The notes: generated by a model from the sequence alone, not told the origin. Positions 1 through 8,332 are shown, numbered from the stretch's first letter. The stretch is 64,000 nucleotides of DNA from Lachnospiraceae bacterium (GCA_910575835.1 CAJTGB010000008.1:62001-126000); one strand, 5' to 3'. Numbers and translations: made by a program.

Positions 1-1
1 T

Positions 2-1105
2 AGCCTGTTTATTCATGTGACGCTGGTTCCGTATTTAAGCGGTTCCGAGGAGCATAAATCAAAACCCACGCAGCACTCGGTCAAAGAACTCTGCGGAATG
101 GGCATTAATCCGAATATCATTGTTCTGCGTTCCGACCATCCGTTAGAGGAATCTATTTTTCAGAAAATTTCTCTCTTTTGTAATGTAAAGCCGGATTGCG
201 TTATTGAAAACCGGACATTGGAGAATCTTTATGAAGCGCCGTTGATGTTGGAGAAGTCAGGTTTTTCTTCCGTTGTGTGCAGGGAACTGAATATGAAAGC
301 GCCAGAACCGGATTTGGCAGATTGGGAAGAGATGGTAGAACGTATCCGTTTACGTTCAGAGGAAGTACATATTGGATTGGTTGGAAAGTATGTGAAACTT
401 CATGACGCATATCTGTCGGTGGCAGAGGCGATGAACCATGCGGGATATGAACGGAATACATTTGTAAAAATCCACTGGATTGATTCGGAAAATATCACGA
501 AAGAGAATATAAATGACCTGTTAAAAGGAATGAATGGGATCATTGTTCCTGGCGGGTTTGGAAACAGGGGCGTAGAAGGGATGATTTTATCGGCGAAATA
601 TGCCCGCGAAAACCAGATACCTTACTTTGGAATCTGCCTTGGTATGCAGATTGCAGTCATTGAATTTGCAAGAAATGTATCTGGAATTGCGGACGCGCAT
701 TCCGGGGAATTTGATGAGCAGTGCCGTCATAAAGTAATCGATTTTATGCCGGGACAGAGCGAAGCGGTTGATAAAGGCGGAACTCTGCGTCTCGGAAGCT
801 GTCCCTGCAAGATTAAACCAGGAACAAAAATGGAACAATGTTATGGCGCAAAGCTCATACAGGAGCGTCATCGTCACCGCTATGAATTTAATAATAAGTA
901 CCGCAGAGAACTGACTGAAGCCGGGCTTGTGATCAGCGGCACGTCGCCGGATGACAGCCTGGTTGAGACGGTAGAGCTGTGCGGGCATCCTTTTTTCGTA
1001 GGCGTGCAGTTCCATCCGGAATTTAAAAGCCGTCCCAATCAGTCACATCCGTTGTTTAAGGGATTTATTGCGGCTGCACTAGATCAGGCGGGGAGCATCG
1101 ACTAG
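2..1105 (+). CDS. pyrG: CTP synthase, 3' part (5' end outside window)
   Basis: CTP synthase makes CTP from UTP, ATP and glutamine, the last step of de novo pyrimidine nucleotide synthesis. The open frame runs into the window edge, so the first ~165 residues are missing; the visible part begins in the C-terminal portion of the synthetase domain (HVTLVPYLSGSEEHKSKPTQ, a conserved CTP synthase stretch). The class I glutamine amidotransferase domain is complete: nucleophile elbow GICLGMQ with the Cys codon at 635-637, and the His-Glu of the triad in FHPEF near the end. Length and motif order are as expected for the family. purF follows after 90 bases on the same strand, giving a small nucleotide-synthesis pair, but nothing shows they share a transcript. 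Confidence 0.96.
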   Translation, partial: SLFIHVTLVPYLSGSEEHKSKPTQHSVKELCGMGINPNIIVLRSDHPLEESIFQKISLFCNVKPDCVIENRTLENLYEAPLMLEKSGFSSVVCRELNMKAPEPDLADWEEMVERIRLRSEEVHIGLVGKYVKLHDAYLSVAEAMNHAGYERNTFVKIHWIDSENITKENINDLLKGMNGIIVPGGFGNRGVEGMILSAKYARENQIPYFGICLGMQIAVIEFARNVSGIADAHSGEFDEQCRHKVIDFMPGQSEAVDKGGTLRLGSCPCKIKPGTKMEQCYGAKLIQERHRHRYEFNNKYRRELTEAGLVISGTSPDDSLVETVELCGHPFFVGVQFHPEFKSRPNQSHPLFKGFIAAALDQAGSID

Positions 1106-1195
1106 AGCTTTTAACGACGCAGACGGAAAATCAGGCAAGTTATATGGCTGGTTACTTATTATTCGGTGTACTAGATAGCAGGAGGGAATGAGGTT

Positions 1196-2605
1196 ATGGC
1201 TATTCATGAAGAATGCGGCGTATTTGGAGTAAGGGGTACCAAAAAAGGAAATGTGGCAGGCATTGTTTATTATGGGCTCTATGCCCTGCAGCACAGAGGA
1301 CAGGAGAGCTGTGGGATTGTTGTGAATGATGACGGCGTATTTTCTTCCTATAAAGATCTGGGACTTGTCAGTGAAGTGTTTTCTAAAGATACATTCACCC
1401 ATTTTCCGATGGGAAATATGGCGGTGGGACATGTAAGATATGGAACAACCGGAGGGAATACAAGGAATAACTGCCAGCCTGTTGAAGTCAATCACCAGAA
1501 AGGAAAGATGGCGCTGGCGCACAATGGGAATCTGAGCAATGCATTGGAGCTTCGCGATAAGCTGGAATTATCGGGAGCCATTTTCCATACAACCAGTGAT
1601 ACGGAAACCATCGCTTATGTGATTACGAGAGAAAGGCTTATGACGCCAAGCATTGAGGAAGCAGTCAGCAATACCATGAATTTACTGGAAGGAGCTTATT
1701 CGCTGGTGATGATTTCATCTACGAAGATGATTGCGGCAAGGGACCCATATGGGTTCCGGCCGCTTTGCTATGGGAAGACGGCGGACGGGGCATATGTGGC
1801 TGCATCTGAAAGCTGTGCGCTGTCAGCGGTTGGAGCAGAATTTATCCGTGATGTGCTGCCGGGAGAGATTCTGGTGTTTACGGAAAACGGTGTGGAATCA
1901 AGGCGGGAACACTGTGAAAAACAGAGACGGAGAACCTGCATTTTTGAATATATCTATTTTGCAAGACCAGATTCTGTTATAGACGGCATATCCGTACATG
2001 AATCCCGGATGAAAGCTGGAGAATTGCTGGCAGAGAGTTATCCAAAATGCGCGGATATCGTGATCGGCGTTCCGGACAGCGGATTGGACGCGGCGCTGGG
2101 GTATGCGAAAATATCGGGTATTCCCTACGGGATCGGACTGATCAAAAATAAATATATGGGCAGGACATTTATTTCTCCGGGACAAAATGAACGTCTGGAT
2201 AAGGTCAGGATTAAGCTTAGCCCTGTCAAGAAGGTAATTGATGGAAAAAGAGTTGTACTGATTGATGATTCCATTGTCAGAGGGACGACCAGCAAGCGTA
2301 TTGCAAAGCTTTTGCGTGAGGCCGGAGCGAAAGAGATCCATATGAGAATCTCTGCCCCTCCATTTTTATATCCCTGTTATTACGGTACGGATATTGATTC
2401 GGAGGAAAACCTGATTGCATGCCGTCATAGTATGGACGAGATCGCAAGGATTATTGGGGTAGATTCTCTGGGGTATTTACCAGTAGAAAAGTTGGATAAG
2501 CTGATAGACAGTGAGGATTATTGCGCTGCCTGCTTTCAGGGGGAATATCCGACTAAGATTCCCGCAGACCCGCGTAAGGACCGTTTTGAAAGGAAACATC
2601 GGTGA
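1196..2605 (+). CDS. purF: Amidophosphoribosyltransferase
   Basis: Catalyses the first committed step of purine synthesis: PRPP plus glutamine to phosphoribosylamine. 469 residues. The N-terminal Ntn-type glutaminase starts MAIHEECGVFG; Cys7 is the expected nucleophile exposed after removal of a six-residue propeptide. The C-terminal phosphoribosyltransferase domain has the PRPP loop VVLIDDSIVRGTTS. Cys residues in RRRTCIF, IACRHSM and DYCAACF match the four 4Fe-4S ligands of the Bacillus-type enzyme, so this is the iron-sulfur, oxygen-sensitive class. An AGGAGG ribosome site lies about 10 bases before the ATG. A separate purF fragment occurs at 19176-19349 and purB is at 56497, so purine genes are scattered here. 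Confidence 0.96.
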   Translation: MAIHEECGVFGVRGTKKGNVAGIVYYGLYALQHRGQESCGIVVNDDGVFSSYKDLGLVSEVFSKDTFTHFPMGNMAVGHVRYGTTGGNTRNNCQPVEVNHQKGKMALAHNGNLSNALELRDKLELSGAIFHTTSDTETIAYVITRERLMTPSIEEAVSNTMNLLEGAYSLVMISSTKMIAARDPYGFRPLCYGKTADGAYVAASESCALSAVGAEFIRDVLPGEILVFTENGVESRREHCEKQRRRTCIFEYIYFARPDSVIDGISVHESRMKAGELLAESYPKCADIVIGVPDSGLDAALGYAKISGIPYGIGLIKNKYMGRTFISPGQNERLDKVRIKLSPVKKVIDGKRVVLIDDSIVRGTTSKRIAKLLREAGAKEIHMRISAPPFLYPCYYGTDIDSEENLIACRHSMDEIARIIGVDSLGYLPVEKLDKLIDSEDYCAACFQGEYPTKIPADPRKDRFERKHR

Positions 2606-2607
2606 AA

Positions 2608-2815
2608 GCGTAATCAATGATATTGATTGGGACTTGCGATGTGCAAACTTGAGAATCTGCCTTTACCGCAAGACAGAGAGGGGAAAGGGAATCGGCACAT
2701 GGGTAACGGAGGTTACCCATGATTTTGCCTTTGAAGAATTGCATCTGCATCGTTTGGAATTAGATGTGTACTCATTCGATCCGGGAGCTGAAAAGGTATA
2801 CTTAAGAGCCGGATC
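2608..2815 (+). pseudogene. GNAT acetyltransferase fragment
   Basis: A frame starting just after purF encodes residues typical of the middle of a RimJ/RimL-like N-acetyltransferase: the acetyl-CoA loop region RGKGIGTW, then FAFEELHLHRLELDV and EKVYLRAG. Both ends of the domain are missing and there is no start codon or ribosome site of its own. The homology stops abruptly at about 2815, where antisense glycosylase-like sequence begins. Recognition is by motif only. Confidence 0.6.
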
Positions 2816-2816
2816 T

Positions 2817-3150
2817 ACTTTTGACTTTTCTATTAAGATGTTCCCCCCGGTCATAATGTATGACGGCATTACTCGAATACCCTTATAATAGATTTCACTG
2901 TTCCGCAATTTATAGGTGGATACGGCAGGAATAACATTTTTCTTAGTTGACTCTGCTTTTATCAATGGTATAGTCTGTCTTCGGGGTTTTAACGGCATTT
3001 GTGATATAGATACCCTTTTGCAGTATGTCTTGTATGGAAGCGGTCTTAGCGCCTGCCCCTTGCAAAAGAGGAATCGTTGTTTTCAGATAATCAGCGTTGG
3101 GGATTCCATAAAAATCCTGTAAAGGGTCAGAGGGTACAACTTCATTTATC
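2817..3150 (-). pseudogene. Uracil-DNA glycosylase-like protein, fragments in two frames
   Basis: On the minus strand, two adjacent frames carry pieces that resemble one small uracil-DNA-glycosylase-family protein. The first (about 3150-2945) reads GIPNADYLKTTIPLLQ and KGIYITNAVKTPKT, then stops. The second (about 2980-2817) reads KNVIPAVSTYKLRNSEIYYK and PSYIMTGGNILIEKSK. Family members, as I remember them, have some 35 more residues between these parts, so an internal deletion plus frame loss is likely. It cannot make a functional enzyme. The family name is from memory of similar proteins, not from a search. Confidence 0.45.
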
Positions 3151-3404
3151 CGAATTATTGTTACTTTGTTTCCGAATGACATCAGAAAATCGTATAGCCA
3201 ATTATTTTCCGGCAGCGTGAGCTTAACAGTATATCCGTTTTCGTGTTTTGTAATAGCCGTGTCGTCCAGCATGTCAAATAACCTATATCCAACATCTAAG
3301 GTAAACTCCAATTCTAAATCTACCAAAGTTCCAATTTCCTCCGGCATTGGAAAAACAGAATGATATTGGTATATATCTATCTGAACAGTCTGCTTTTCTG
3401 CAAT
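3150..3404 (-). pseudogene. WYL-domain transcriptional regulator, C-terminal fragment
   Basis: The minus-strand frame reads VQIDIYQYHSVF, then LELEFTLDVGYRLFDMLDD, then PENNWLYDFLMSFGNKVTII. This matches the end of YafY/DeoR-type regulators with a WYL ligand domain (Y-R-x-F-D..., then PEDxWLYxYLLSFG). The DNA-binding half is absent and the frame runs straight into glycosylase-like sequence at about 3150. A good GGAGGTG ribosome site lies just upstream (complement of 3410-3416), but the nearest ATG is in another frame, and this frame opens at an ATT right after a stop. The piece therefore looks like a scar. Confidence 0.45.
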
Positions 3405-3598
3405 TCATCACCTCCATAGCTTGATTATAATATAATAATCTTGACGGCGTCATGTTTTTTTGTTTGTAAAATCAGAATACTTGAGATATGTAAATCGGAT
3501 CCGTGTGGTTTCGGATGGTCTTGGTTCTGGCATGAATTTCATCATGTGCAGACTGAAACGGAGCGGAGAAAGTGCATGTTATGGGAGAAACAGTAATT

Positions 3599-4477
3599 CT
3601 ATTCTGAAAACTGCCGCATTTTCTGCAGGAATTTTTCAGCCGCTTTTGGAAATATCTGGTACTTTTTCCAAATGATATGCATTTCTTCTGAAAGCTCTGG
3701 CATTAAAGGCCGGAAACAAAGACCGCTGTGCTCTGTAATATGAATGATTTTATCGAAACATAAAGCATATCCCATCCCGTCTTTTACCATGAGAGAACCA
3801 TTAAACAGAAGATTGTATGTTCCGACAATGTTTAGATCCTCGTACCTTTTCCCAAGCCATTTGATCAAAGAAGATCTGCTTGACCGCTGACGGGACAGAA
3901 TAAGCGGCTTGTCCTGCAAGTCTTCTGAGGTGATAACTTCTTTTTCTGCTAAATCTGCGTCATGACGCATCAGAACGCCCCATGTATCTTTATAAGGAAC
4001 CTTCAACATGTTATATTTCGAGGTATCTACTTCACCAAATACCAAACCAAAATCAATTAATCCGCGGTCAAGATTTTCAAGCACACTTATACCGTCCCCG
4101 CTTATGATATGGAAGTGGATATCCGGAAAATCTTCCTGTAATGCTTTGGCAGTCTTTGTGAGAAAGCGCACACCGTCAGTTTCTCCGGCGCCTACCGTAA
4201 TGTCACCGGCGATATAATTATTGGATAATGTGATTTCATTTTCCGTTTTTCTTACCAGTTCCATAATTTCTTCTGCTCTTTTGCGGAGGATGATTCCCTC
4301 CTCAGTCAGGGTGATCCGGCGGTTACCGCGGATGATCAACTGTTTTCCCAGTTCTTCTTCCATCTCCCTTAACTGGCGTGAGAGAGTGGGCTGCGATAAA
4401 TGGAGCGCTTCGGCGGCGCCGGAAATACTTTGTTCTCTTGTAACGGCAAGAAAATATTGTAAAACACGCAATTCCAT
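3599..4477 (-). CDS. LysR-family transcriptional regulator
   Basis: 292 residues from the ATG at 4477, which has AGAGGTG six bases upstream; a GTG three codons earlier overlaps that site and is less likely. Residues 1-60 form the winged helix-turn-helix (FLAVTREQSISGAAEALHLS, then QPTLSRQLREMEEELG). The rest is a periplasmic-binding-protein-like effector domain, AGDITVGAGE onward. LysR proteins bind DNA as tetramers and respond to small molecules. It is transcribed away from the lipoprotein/DUF3737 genes at 5.4-7.6 kb. Similar regulators often sit beside cyclophilin-like, DUF3737 and oxidoreductase genes in gut Clostridia, so those are plausible targets; this is inference from context. The ligand is unknown. 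Confidence 0.93.
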   Translation of the reverse strand: MELRVLQYFLAVTREQSISGAAEALHLSQPTLSRQLREMEEELGKQLIIRGNRRITLTEEGIILRKRAEEIMELVRKTENEITLSNNYIAGDITVGAGETDGVRFLTKTAKALQEDFPDIHFHIISGDGISVLENLDRGLIDFGLVFGEVDTSKYNMLKVPYKDTWGVLMRHDADLAEKEVITSEDLQDKPLILSRQRSSRSSLIKWLGKRYEDLNIVGTYNLLFNGSLMVKDGMGYALCFDKIIHITEHSGLCFRPLMPELSEEMHIIWKKYQIFPKAAEKFLQKMRQFSE

Positions 4478-4665
4478 AGGATTCACCTCTTAAATTTGAT
4501 TACCATAATATTTTTTCTCATTTTAGATACAAAAACATTATAACATGACATTCATATGCTTTTCAAGTATGGCAAGGTATCTGATATAAGTATTTGTTTG
4601 TTATGGAGTATAAAGTTAGAATAAATGTATGGCAATTTTTGATGAATGTGGAAGGAGATAAAAAG

Positions 4666-4896
4666 GTGAAAACAGAAATGGTGATTGAAAATTTAAAAGA
4701 TGCGGGATGTAATATATCAGCGATAGAAAAATTTATGGATTGTGCCGCGAACAACAGAAAAGAAAAACAATTAGAAATATTAGAAAAACAGCGGTCGGTT
4801 CTTTTAAAACGTATTCATAAAGATGAAAAGAGAATCTCCTGTTTGGACTATCTTGTTTATCAAATCAATCGAGATCATGGATACTTTTTGAGCTGA
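4666..4896 (+). CDS. Small conserved hypothetical protein, coiled-coil-like
   Basis: 76 residues from a GTG at 4666, chosen because GAAGGAG lies 8 bases before it; the frame is open upstream but has no ribosome site there. The protein is charged and predicted helical: ENLKDAGCNISAIEKF, then KQRSVLLKRIHKDEKRISCL, ending in LDYLVYQI. I recall similar small proteins in many Lachnospiraceae genomes without an assigned function. There is no signal peptide or membrane segment. It is followed after about 20 bases by a broken ABC transporter ATPase gene. Confidence 0.7.
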   Translation: MKTEMVIENLKDAGCNISAIEKFMDCAANNRKEKQLEILEKQRSVLLKRIHKDEKRISCLDYLVYQINRDHGYFLS

Positions 4897-4917
4897 AAGG
4901 GGTTGAAATATTGAAAT

Positions 4918-5136
4918 ATGGGAGAACATCAGACAGAGAAAAAGGCGGGGGAGAGGGCAGAGTTTTTGCTGGAACAGATGCATATTGAAAAAGCAAAGAA
5001 CCGCTACCCGTCAGAAGTATCCGGAGGGGAGGCGCAAAGAGCTGCAATCGCGAGGGCGGTGGTGAATGAGCCGGGGATTGTATTTGCAGACGAGCCGACA
5101 GAAGTCTTGAACAAATCTAATACGGAGGATCAGTGA
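4918..5136 (+). pseudogene. ABC transporter ATPase, C-terminal fragment
   Basis: The 72-codon frame contains the ABC signature [13 protein letters not shown] and the Walker B region GIVFADEPT, but no Walker A, Q-loop or H-loop. It resembles the LolD/MacB-type ATPases that pair with FtsX-like permeases. The reading frame stops soon after the Walker B region, and a permease tail follows at once. Together the two scraps suggest an efflux-type ABC operon lost by deletion. Confidence 0.75.
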
Positions 5137-5269
5137 TTTTATCCCTCATCCAGATATCCTTGCGATACAGCTTCCGGGTGTTTTCGTAGTTGCATTATTT
5201 ACCGGTTTTTCCTGGTTGTTATCTGGAAAGATTCGAAGAATGGATCTTGCGGTATTACTGTCAAAATGA
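5135..5269 (+). pseudogene. FtsX-like permease, last ~44 codons
   Basis: A frame without its own start encodes a hydrophobic segment LPGVFVVALFTGFSWLLSGK, followed by a KIRRMDLAVLLSK-type ending and a TGA at 5267-5269. This is the usual C-terminus of an FtsX/MacB-type permease. It abuts the ATPase fragment, so the 3' end of one gene has been joined to the tail of the next. Confidence 0.5.
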
Positions 5270-5333
5270 ATAGATCTGTCGGAGTGGGCGGAATGAACAG
5301 TAAAATATAGCTAAAAAGCATGTAAGAATATAG

Positions 5334-5355
5334 GATATAAGTATTTGTTATATAA
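5334..5355 (+). promoter_or_regulatory. Possible promoter before the lipoprotein gene
   Basis: A TATAAT at 5350-5355 lies about 50 bases before the ATG of the lipoprotein gene. The 16 bases 5334-5349 (GATATAAGTATTTGTT) are identical to 4583-4598, upstream of the small gene at 4666. No convincing -35 hexamer is seen, so this is tentative. Confidence 0.3.
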
Positions 5356-5405
5356 TGCTGAATGATTTATAGTAAAGACAGATGGAAATAGAGAAATAGA
5401 AAAAG

Positions 5406-5996
5406 ATGACAGCGTTTGTATTTATGGTAAGTATTGCGGTGATAAGCATTGCAGCTGCAGTCACAGGCTGTGGACGGGATGATAATGATGCAGGAGATGA
5501 CAGCCTTGCCCAAACTGAGAACGCCGGCAGGAATGAGGCTTCCGGACCGAATGATGGGGAATCACAGGATTTCAGCCAGGTAGACACAACCGAGTTGGAG
5601 GTTCACTTTGGCGATAACGGAGCCCCGTATACGCTTCAACTGGAAGATAATGATACCGCAAGAGCCGTAGCATATCATGTAGGCACCTCAGACTGGAGAC
5701 TCCCAATCTATGATTATGATAATTTTGAAGGATGGGAGTATATGCAGTATTATGATATACCAAGCCGCTATGAGATCCCGTCCGGCGCGGAAACGGTCAC
5801 ATCTGTAAAAGCGGGAGATGTATATTATTCAGAACCTAACCGGATCATTCTCTTTTACCATGACGCCGAAGTTACAGGAGAATATACGAAAGTGGGAACG
5901 ATTGATGTTACAGACGAATTTGTAAAAGCTGTAGAAGAAAATCCGGTACTGGAAGGATGGAGCAACAAGATTGTGCTGATCAGTGACGGAGAATAG
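5406..5996 (+). CDS. Cyclophilin-like lipoprotein
   Basis: 196 residues. Residues 1-21 form a short signal peptide ending in the lipobox AVTGC, with Cys22 as the likely lipidated residue. An acidic, low-complexity linker follows (DDNDAGDD region). The mature domain (about 60-195) has the layout of the small cyclophilin-like fold: FGDNGAPYTLQLEDNDTA, then VKAGDVYYSEPNRIILFYH, then YTKVGTIDVTDEF. The gene at 6902 encodes a paralogous domain in which the same positions read PGDVMLYQGNSVTIFYG and YTRLGEIE. Such domains occur beside flavoproteins and oxidoreductases, but no reaction is established. The ribosome site is weak. Confidence 0.72.
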   Translation: MTAFVFMVSIAVISIAAAVTGCGRDDNDAGDDSLAQTENAGRNEASGPNDGESQDFSQVDTTELEVHFGDNGAPYTLQLEDNDTARAVAYHVGTSDWRLPIYDYDNFEGWEYMQYYDIPSRYEIPSGAETVTSVKAGDVYYSEPNRIILFYHDAEVTGEYTKVGTIDVTDEFVKAVEENPVLEGWSNKIVLISDGE

Positions 5997-6052
5997 CCGG
6001 TCATGCTTATTGGCGTTTTTAAATCATAAATGAAGAAAAGGAGAATTTTATC

Positions 6053-6901
6053 ATGGAAGTAATGAAAAACAGGACATTTGACGAGGAACGTGCCTTATAT
6101 GGCAGCAGAAACATTTATGTAAAAGATTGTGCGTTTGACGGTCCGGCAGACGGCGAGAGCGCGTTCAAGGAGGCAAGCGACATTCAGGTGGAAAATGTTT
6201 TTTTCAATCTCCGTTATCCATTCTGGCATGACGAGAGGGTTAAGATTGACGGAGTTACGATGACGGAGCTTTGCCGTGCGGCAATCTGGTATACGAATGA
6301 TATAGAAATCAGGAACAGTAAGCTGCATGGAATCAAAGCGCTCCGCGAATGTTCCAATGTTAAGATGGACGGCTGCGATATCATCTCACCGGAGTTTGGC
6401 TGGTCAACAAAAGGAATCGACATGAGAAATACCAGTGCCGAGGGCGAATATTTCATGATGCGCTCAAGCTGTTTGCATTTTGACAACGTGAGCCTTAAGG
6501 GCAAATATTCGTTCCAGTATAATGAAGACTGCGTGTTTGAAAATTGCAATTTTGATACCAAGGACGCGCTCTGGCATGCAAAGAATGTAGTCGTGAGAAA
6601 CAGTGTGGTAAAGGGCGAATATCTTGCCTGGTACTGTGAAAACGTGACTTTTGAAAACTGTAAGATCATCGGTACGCAGCCGTTATGTTATTGTAAGAAT
6701 CTGAAACTGATCGATTGCCAGATGGAAGGGTGTGATCTGAGCTTTGAAAAATCGGAAGTAGAGGCAACCCTCACAACGCCGGTTGACAGTATCAAAAATC
6801 CTGCCGGAGGACATATTTACGTGCCGTCTGTTGGCGAGATCATTATGGATGACGAGAATGCAAAAGGAGAAATCCTGACGACAAAGGCGGAATGTGCATA
6901 G
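6053..6901 (+). CDS. DUF3737 family protein (right-handed beta-helix)
   Basis: 282 residues, starting MEVMKNRTFDEERALYG with GGAGAA upstream. Most of the chain is built from short repeats of the form NVxxxNCxFxxxxALWxxKNV (for example CVFENCNFDTKDALWHAKNV), typical of a parallel beta-helix. No signal peptide is present, so it is probably cytosolic. The family (DUF3737) is widespread in gut anaerobes and has no known role. It lies between two genes for cyclophilin-like lipoproteins and its stop codon touches the next ATG. The three may form one transcript, possibly under the LysR gene at 3599. Confidence 0.85.
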   Translation: MEVMKNRTFDEERALYGSRNIYVKDCAFDGPADGESAFKEASDIQVENVFFNLRYPFWHDERVKIDGVTMTELCRAAIWYTNDIEIRNSKLHGIKALRECSNVKMDGCDIISPEFGWSTKGIDMRNTSAEGEYFMMRSSCLHFDNVSLKGKYSFQYNEDCVFENCNFDTKDALWHAKNVVVRNSVVKGEYLAWYCENVTFENCKIIGTQPLCYCKNLKLIDCQMEGCDLSFEKSEVEATLTTPVDSIKNPAGGHIYVPSVGEIIMDDENAKGEILTTKAECA

Positions 6902-7612
6902 ATGGCAGGGACGAAAAAAAATCTATGGTTTTATTCCCGCGGGCAACGAGCCAAGCGGGCATGCTTGCATGCACATTTGGCGACTGCCGCGAGGGTCAAA
7001 TACCCCGCTGCTCTGCAGCGCTACAAATTTGATGTCCCGTTGCTTGCAGCGTGGTCTTTGACTTTGACAGCGGTACTGATAGTTTCATTGACAGCATGCG
7101 GTAAGGTCAGTAATAAGCCGGCAGATGTGATTCAAAGAGAGAATCCGGCGGGAGTGGAAAATTCAGAAAACAGTAATGGAGCGGCAGAGACAGAGGACAG
7201 TTCTGGAGGTGTCCCGGCAAAGACTGTGGTTGATGAGAAAATAGAAAAGGGGGAAAATATCATGTATATCACTGTAGGCGACTCAGTAATGACCATGAAA
7301 CTCGCCGATAATGCGTCAGCGGAGGCATTTCGGGGATTAGCTGCATCAGGACCGTTTACGGTAGAGATGAAAGCATATGGCGGGTTTGAGCAGGTGGGCG
7401 CTCTGGGAGAAAGATTACCTGCTGCTGATGAGCAGATTTTGGCGGAACCCGGAGATGTGATGCTTTATCAGGGGAATTCGGTGACGATTTTCTATGGCAC
7501 AAATTCATGGAGTTATACAAGGCTTGGGGAAATAGAAAATATGGATCAGAAAAAATTAGTGGAAATATTCGGAGACGGGGATGTTACTGTGTCATTTTCT
7601 CTGGAAGAGTAG
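6902..7612 (+). CDS. Cyclophilin-like lipoprotein with repeat-derived N-terminus
   Basis: 236 residues. The C-terminal ~110 residues are a cyclophilin-like domain (MYITVGDSVMTMKLADN, KAYGGFEQVGALGERLP, PGDVMLYQGNSVTIFYG, NSWSYTRLGEIE). A hydrophobic signal segment (about 47-65) ends in the lipobox SLTAC with Cys66. Residues 10-54 are encoded by the 135-bp dispersed repeat at 6929-7063, which runs through in frame and gives an unusual 45-residue basic leader. Within the frame no ATG lies between 6902 and the mature domain, and later TTG codons would lack a basic n-region, so the original start seems to have been replaced by the repeat. Whether export still works is unknown. Confidence 0.65.
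   Translation: MAGTKKNLWFYSRGQRAKRACLHAHLATAARVKYPAALQRYKFDVPLLAAWSLTLTAVLIVSLTACGKVSNKPADVIQRENPAGVENSENSNGAAETEDSSGGVPAKTVVDEKIEKGENIMYITVGDSVMTMKLADNASAEAFRGLAASGPFTVEMKAYGGFEQVGALGERLPAADEQILAEPGDVMLYQGNSVTIFYGTNSWSYTRLGEIENMDQKKLVEIFGDGDVTVSFSLEE
6929..7063. repeat. 135-bp palindromic dispersed repeat, copy 1
   Basis: Matches 21338-21472 with about four substitutions over 135 bases and no gaps (constant offset 14409). It contains inverted segments: ACCCCGCTGC is mirrored by GCAGCGGGGT in copy 2, with one change here (GCAGCGTGGT). The two ends, CCCGCG-GCAACGAG and CCCGTTGCTTGCAGC, are partly complementary. It lies inside the lipoprotein gene at 6902 and is read in frame. It encodes no transposase, so it resembles a MITE- or REP-type element moved by outside functions. 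Confidence 0.85.
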
Positions 7613-7636
7613 AAAGAAAGGGTAGAGAGTACGACA

Positions 7637-7735
7637 ATGCTAGGCGGTTTCAAATTTTCAAATCCAACAGCTATATATTTTGGGAAAGAATCTTTACAAT
7701 TTTAGCTGTCGGAGGCGGTTCCGTATGTTCATGAG
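7637..7735 (+). pseudogene. Iron-containing alcohol dehydrogenase, internally deleted
   Basis: An ATG at 7637 starts MLGGFKFSNPTAIYFGKESL, the typical beginning of NAD(P)H-dependent butanol-dehydrogenase-like Fe-ADHs, and then meets a stop at 7703. Immediately after, another frame reads ILAVGGGSV, the cofactor-binding GGGS motif that normally lies some 70 residues further on. The gene has therefore lost an internal segment and everything after the GGGS motif. Confidence 0.6.
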
Positions 7736-7906
7736 TTGAATGCACGAAAAAGAAGTGGATTATCACGGGAGAATGTTGATGGCTTGATAGTCTGAAAATA
7801 AGATATGGCTATAATGATTTAGACACTATGTTAGTATTAAAAGACATTTTACCACACACGGAATAGCAAGGGACAGCAATAATCTTAATTTAAAGGAAAG
7901 GGCTAT

Positions 7907-8290
7907 ATGGCAACTAAAACAAAAATTAAATTTCAGATGATATTAAACTTCGTAAAATATTAGATGAAGAATATGAAAAATCCTATTATCAAAGCGGGAT
8001 ATGATGTTAATGAAAGTTGGCAAAAGGGAAACGCCCGTATACATGATGTAAGACAAGCCGGATTTAAGATACACCAATTAGCCAAAAGCAGCCAGGACAT
8101 TGTTGCCCAAACGGCATTAAGAGTTGTAGGCCAGGCTGTAGTTACCGGGCATATGCGGGAACACGCTATGGTATCTTCTGATTATGCTGTAAAAGTAATA
8201 AATTTATTATTTCCTAATGATATAAATGCTGTCAGACAGGAGAGATTTTGGCAATTAGAACAATTAAAAAATATTGAAGATGAGAGTTAA
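7907..8290 (+). pseudogene. Immunity-protein-like gene with frameshifts
   Basis: An ATG at 7907 after GGAAAGGG begins MATKTKIKF, then the coherent frame shifts to DDIKLRKILDEEYEK and again, at about 7980, to NPIIKAGYDVNESWQKGNAR. From 7964 a 108-codon frame continues with VRQAGFKIHQLAKSSQDIV, GQAVVTGHMREHAMVSSDYA and ends near 8290. I recall such proteins as 'putative immunity protein', about 150-170 residues long. The N-terminal third seems shortened and out of frame. The assignment is from memory and the toxin partner, if any, is not present. Confidence 0.5.
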
Positions 8291-8332
8291 AGAGTTTACA
8301 TTTTGGGAAGTGCATTGTCTGCCAGTATGCTG

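Noticed and set aside
2511-2888. 125-codon frame overlapping the purF end as an intact gene
   Set aside because: Only its middle matches an acetyltransferase; the first third is purF read in another frame and the end is antisense glycosylase-like sequence.
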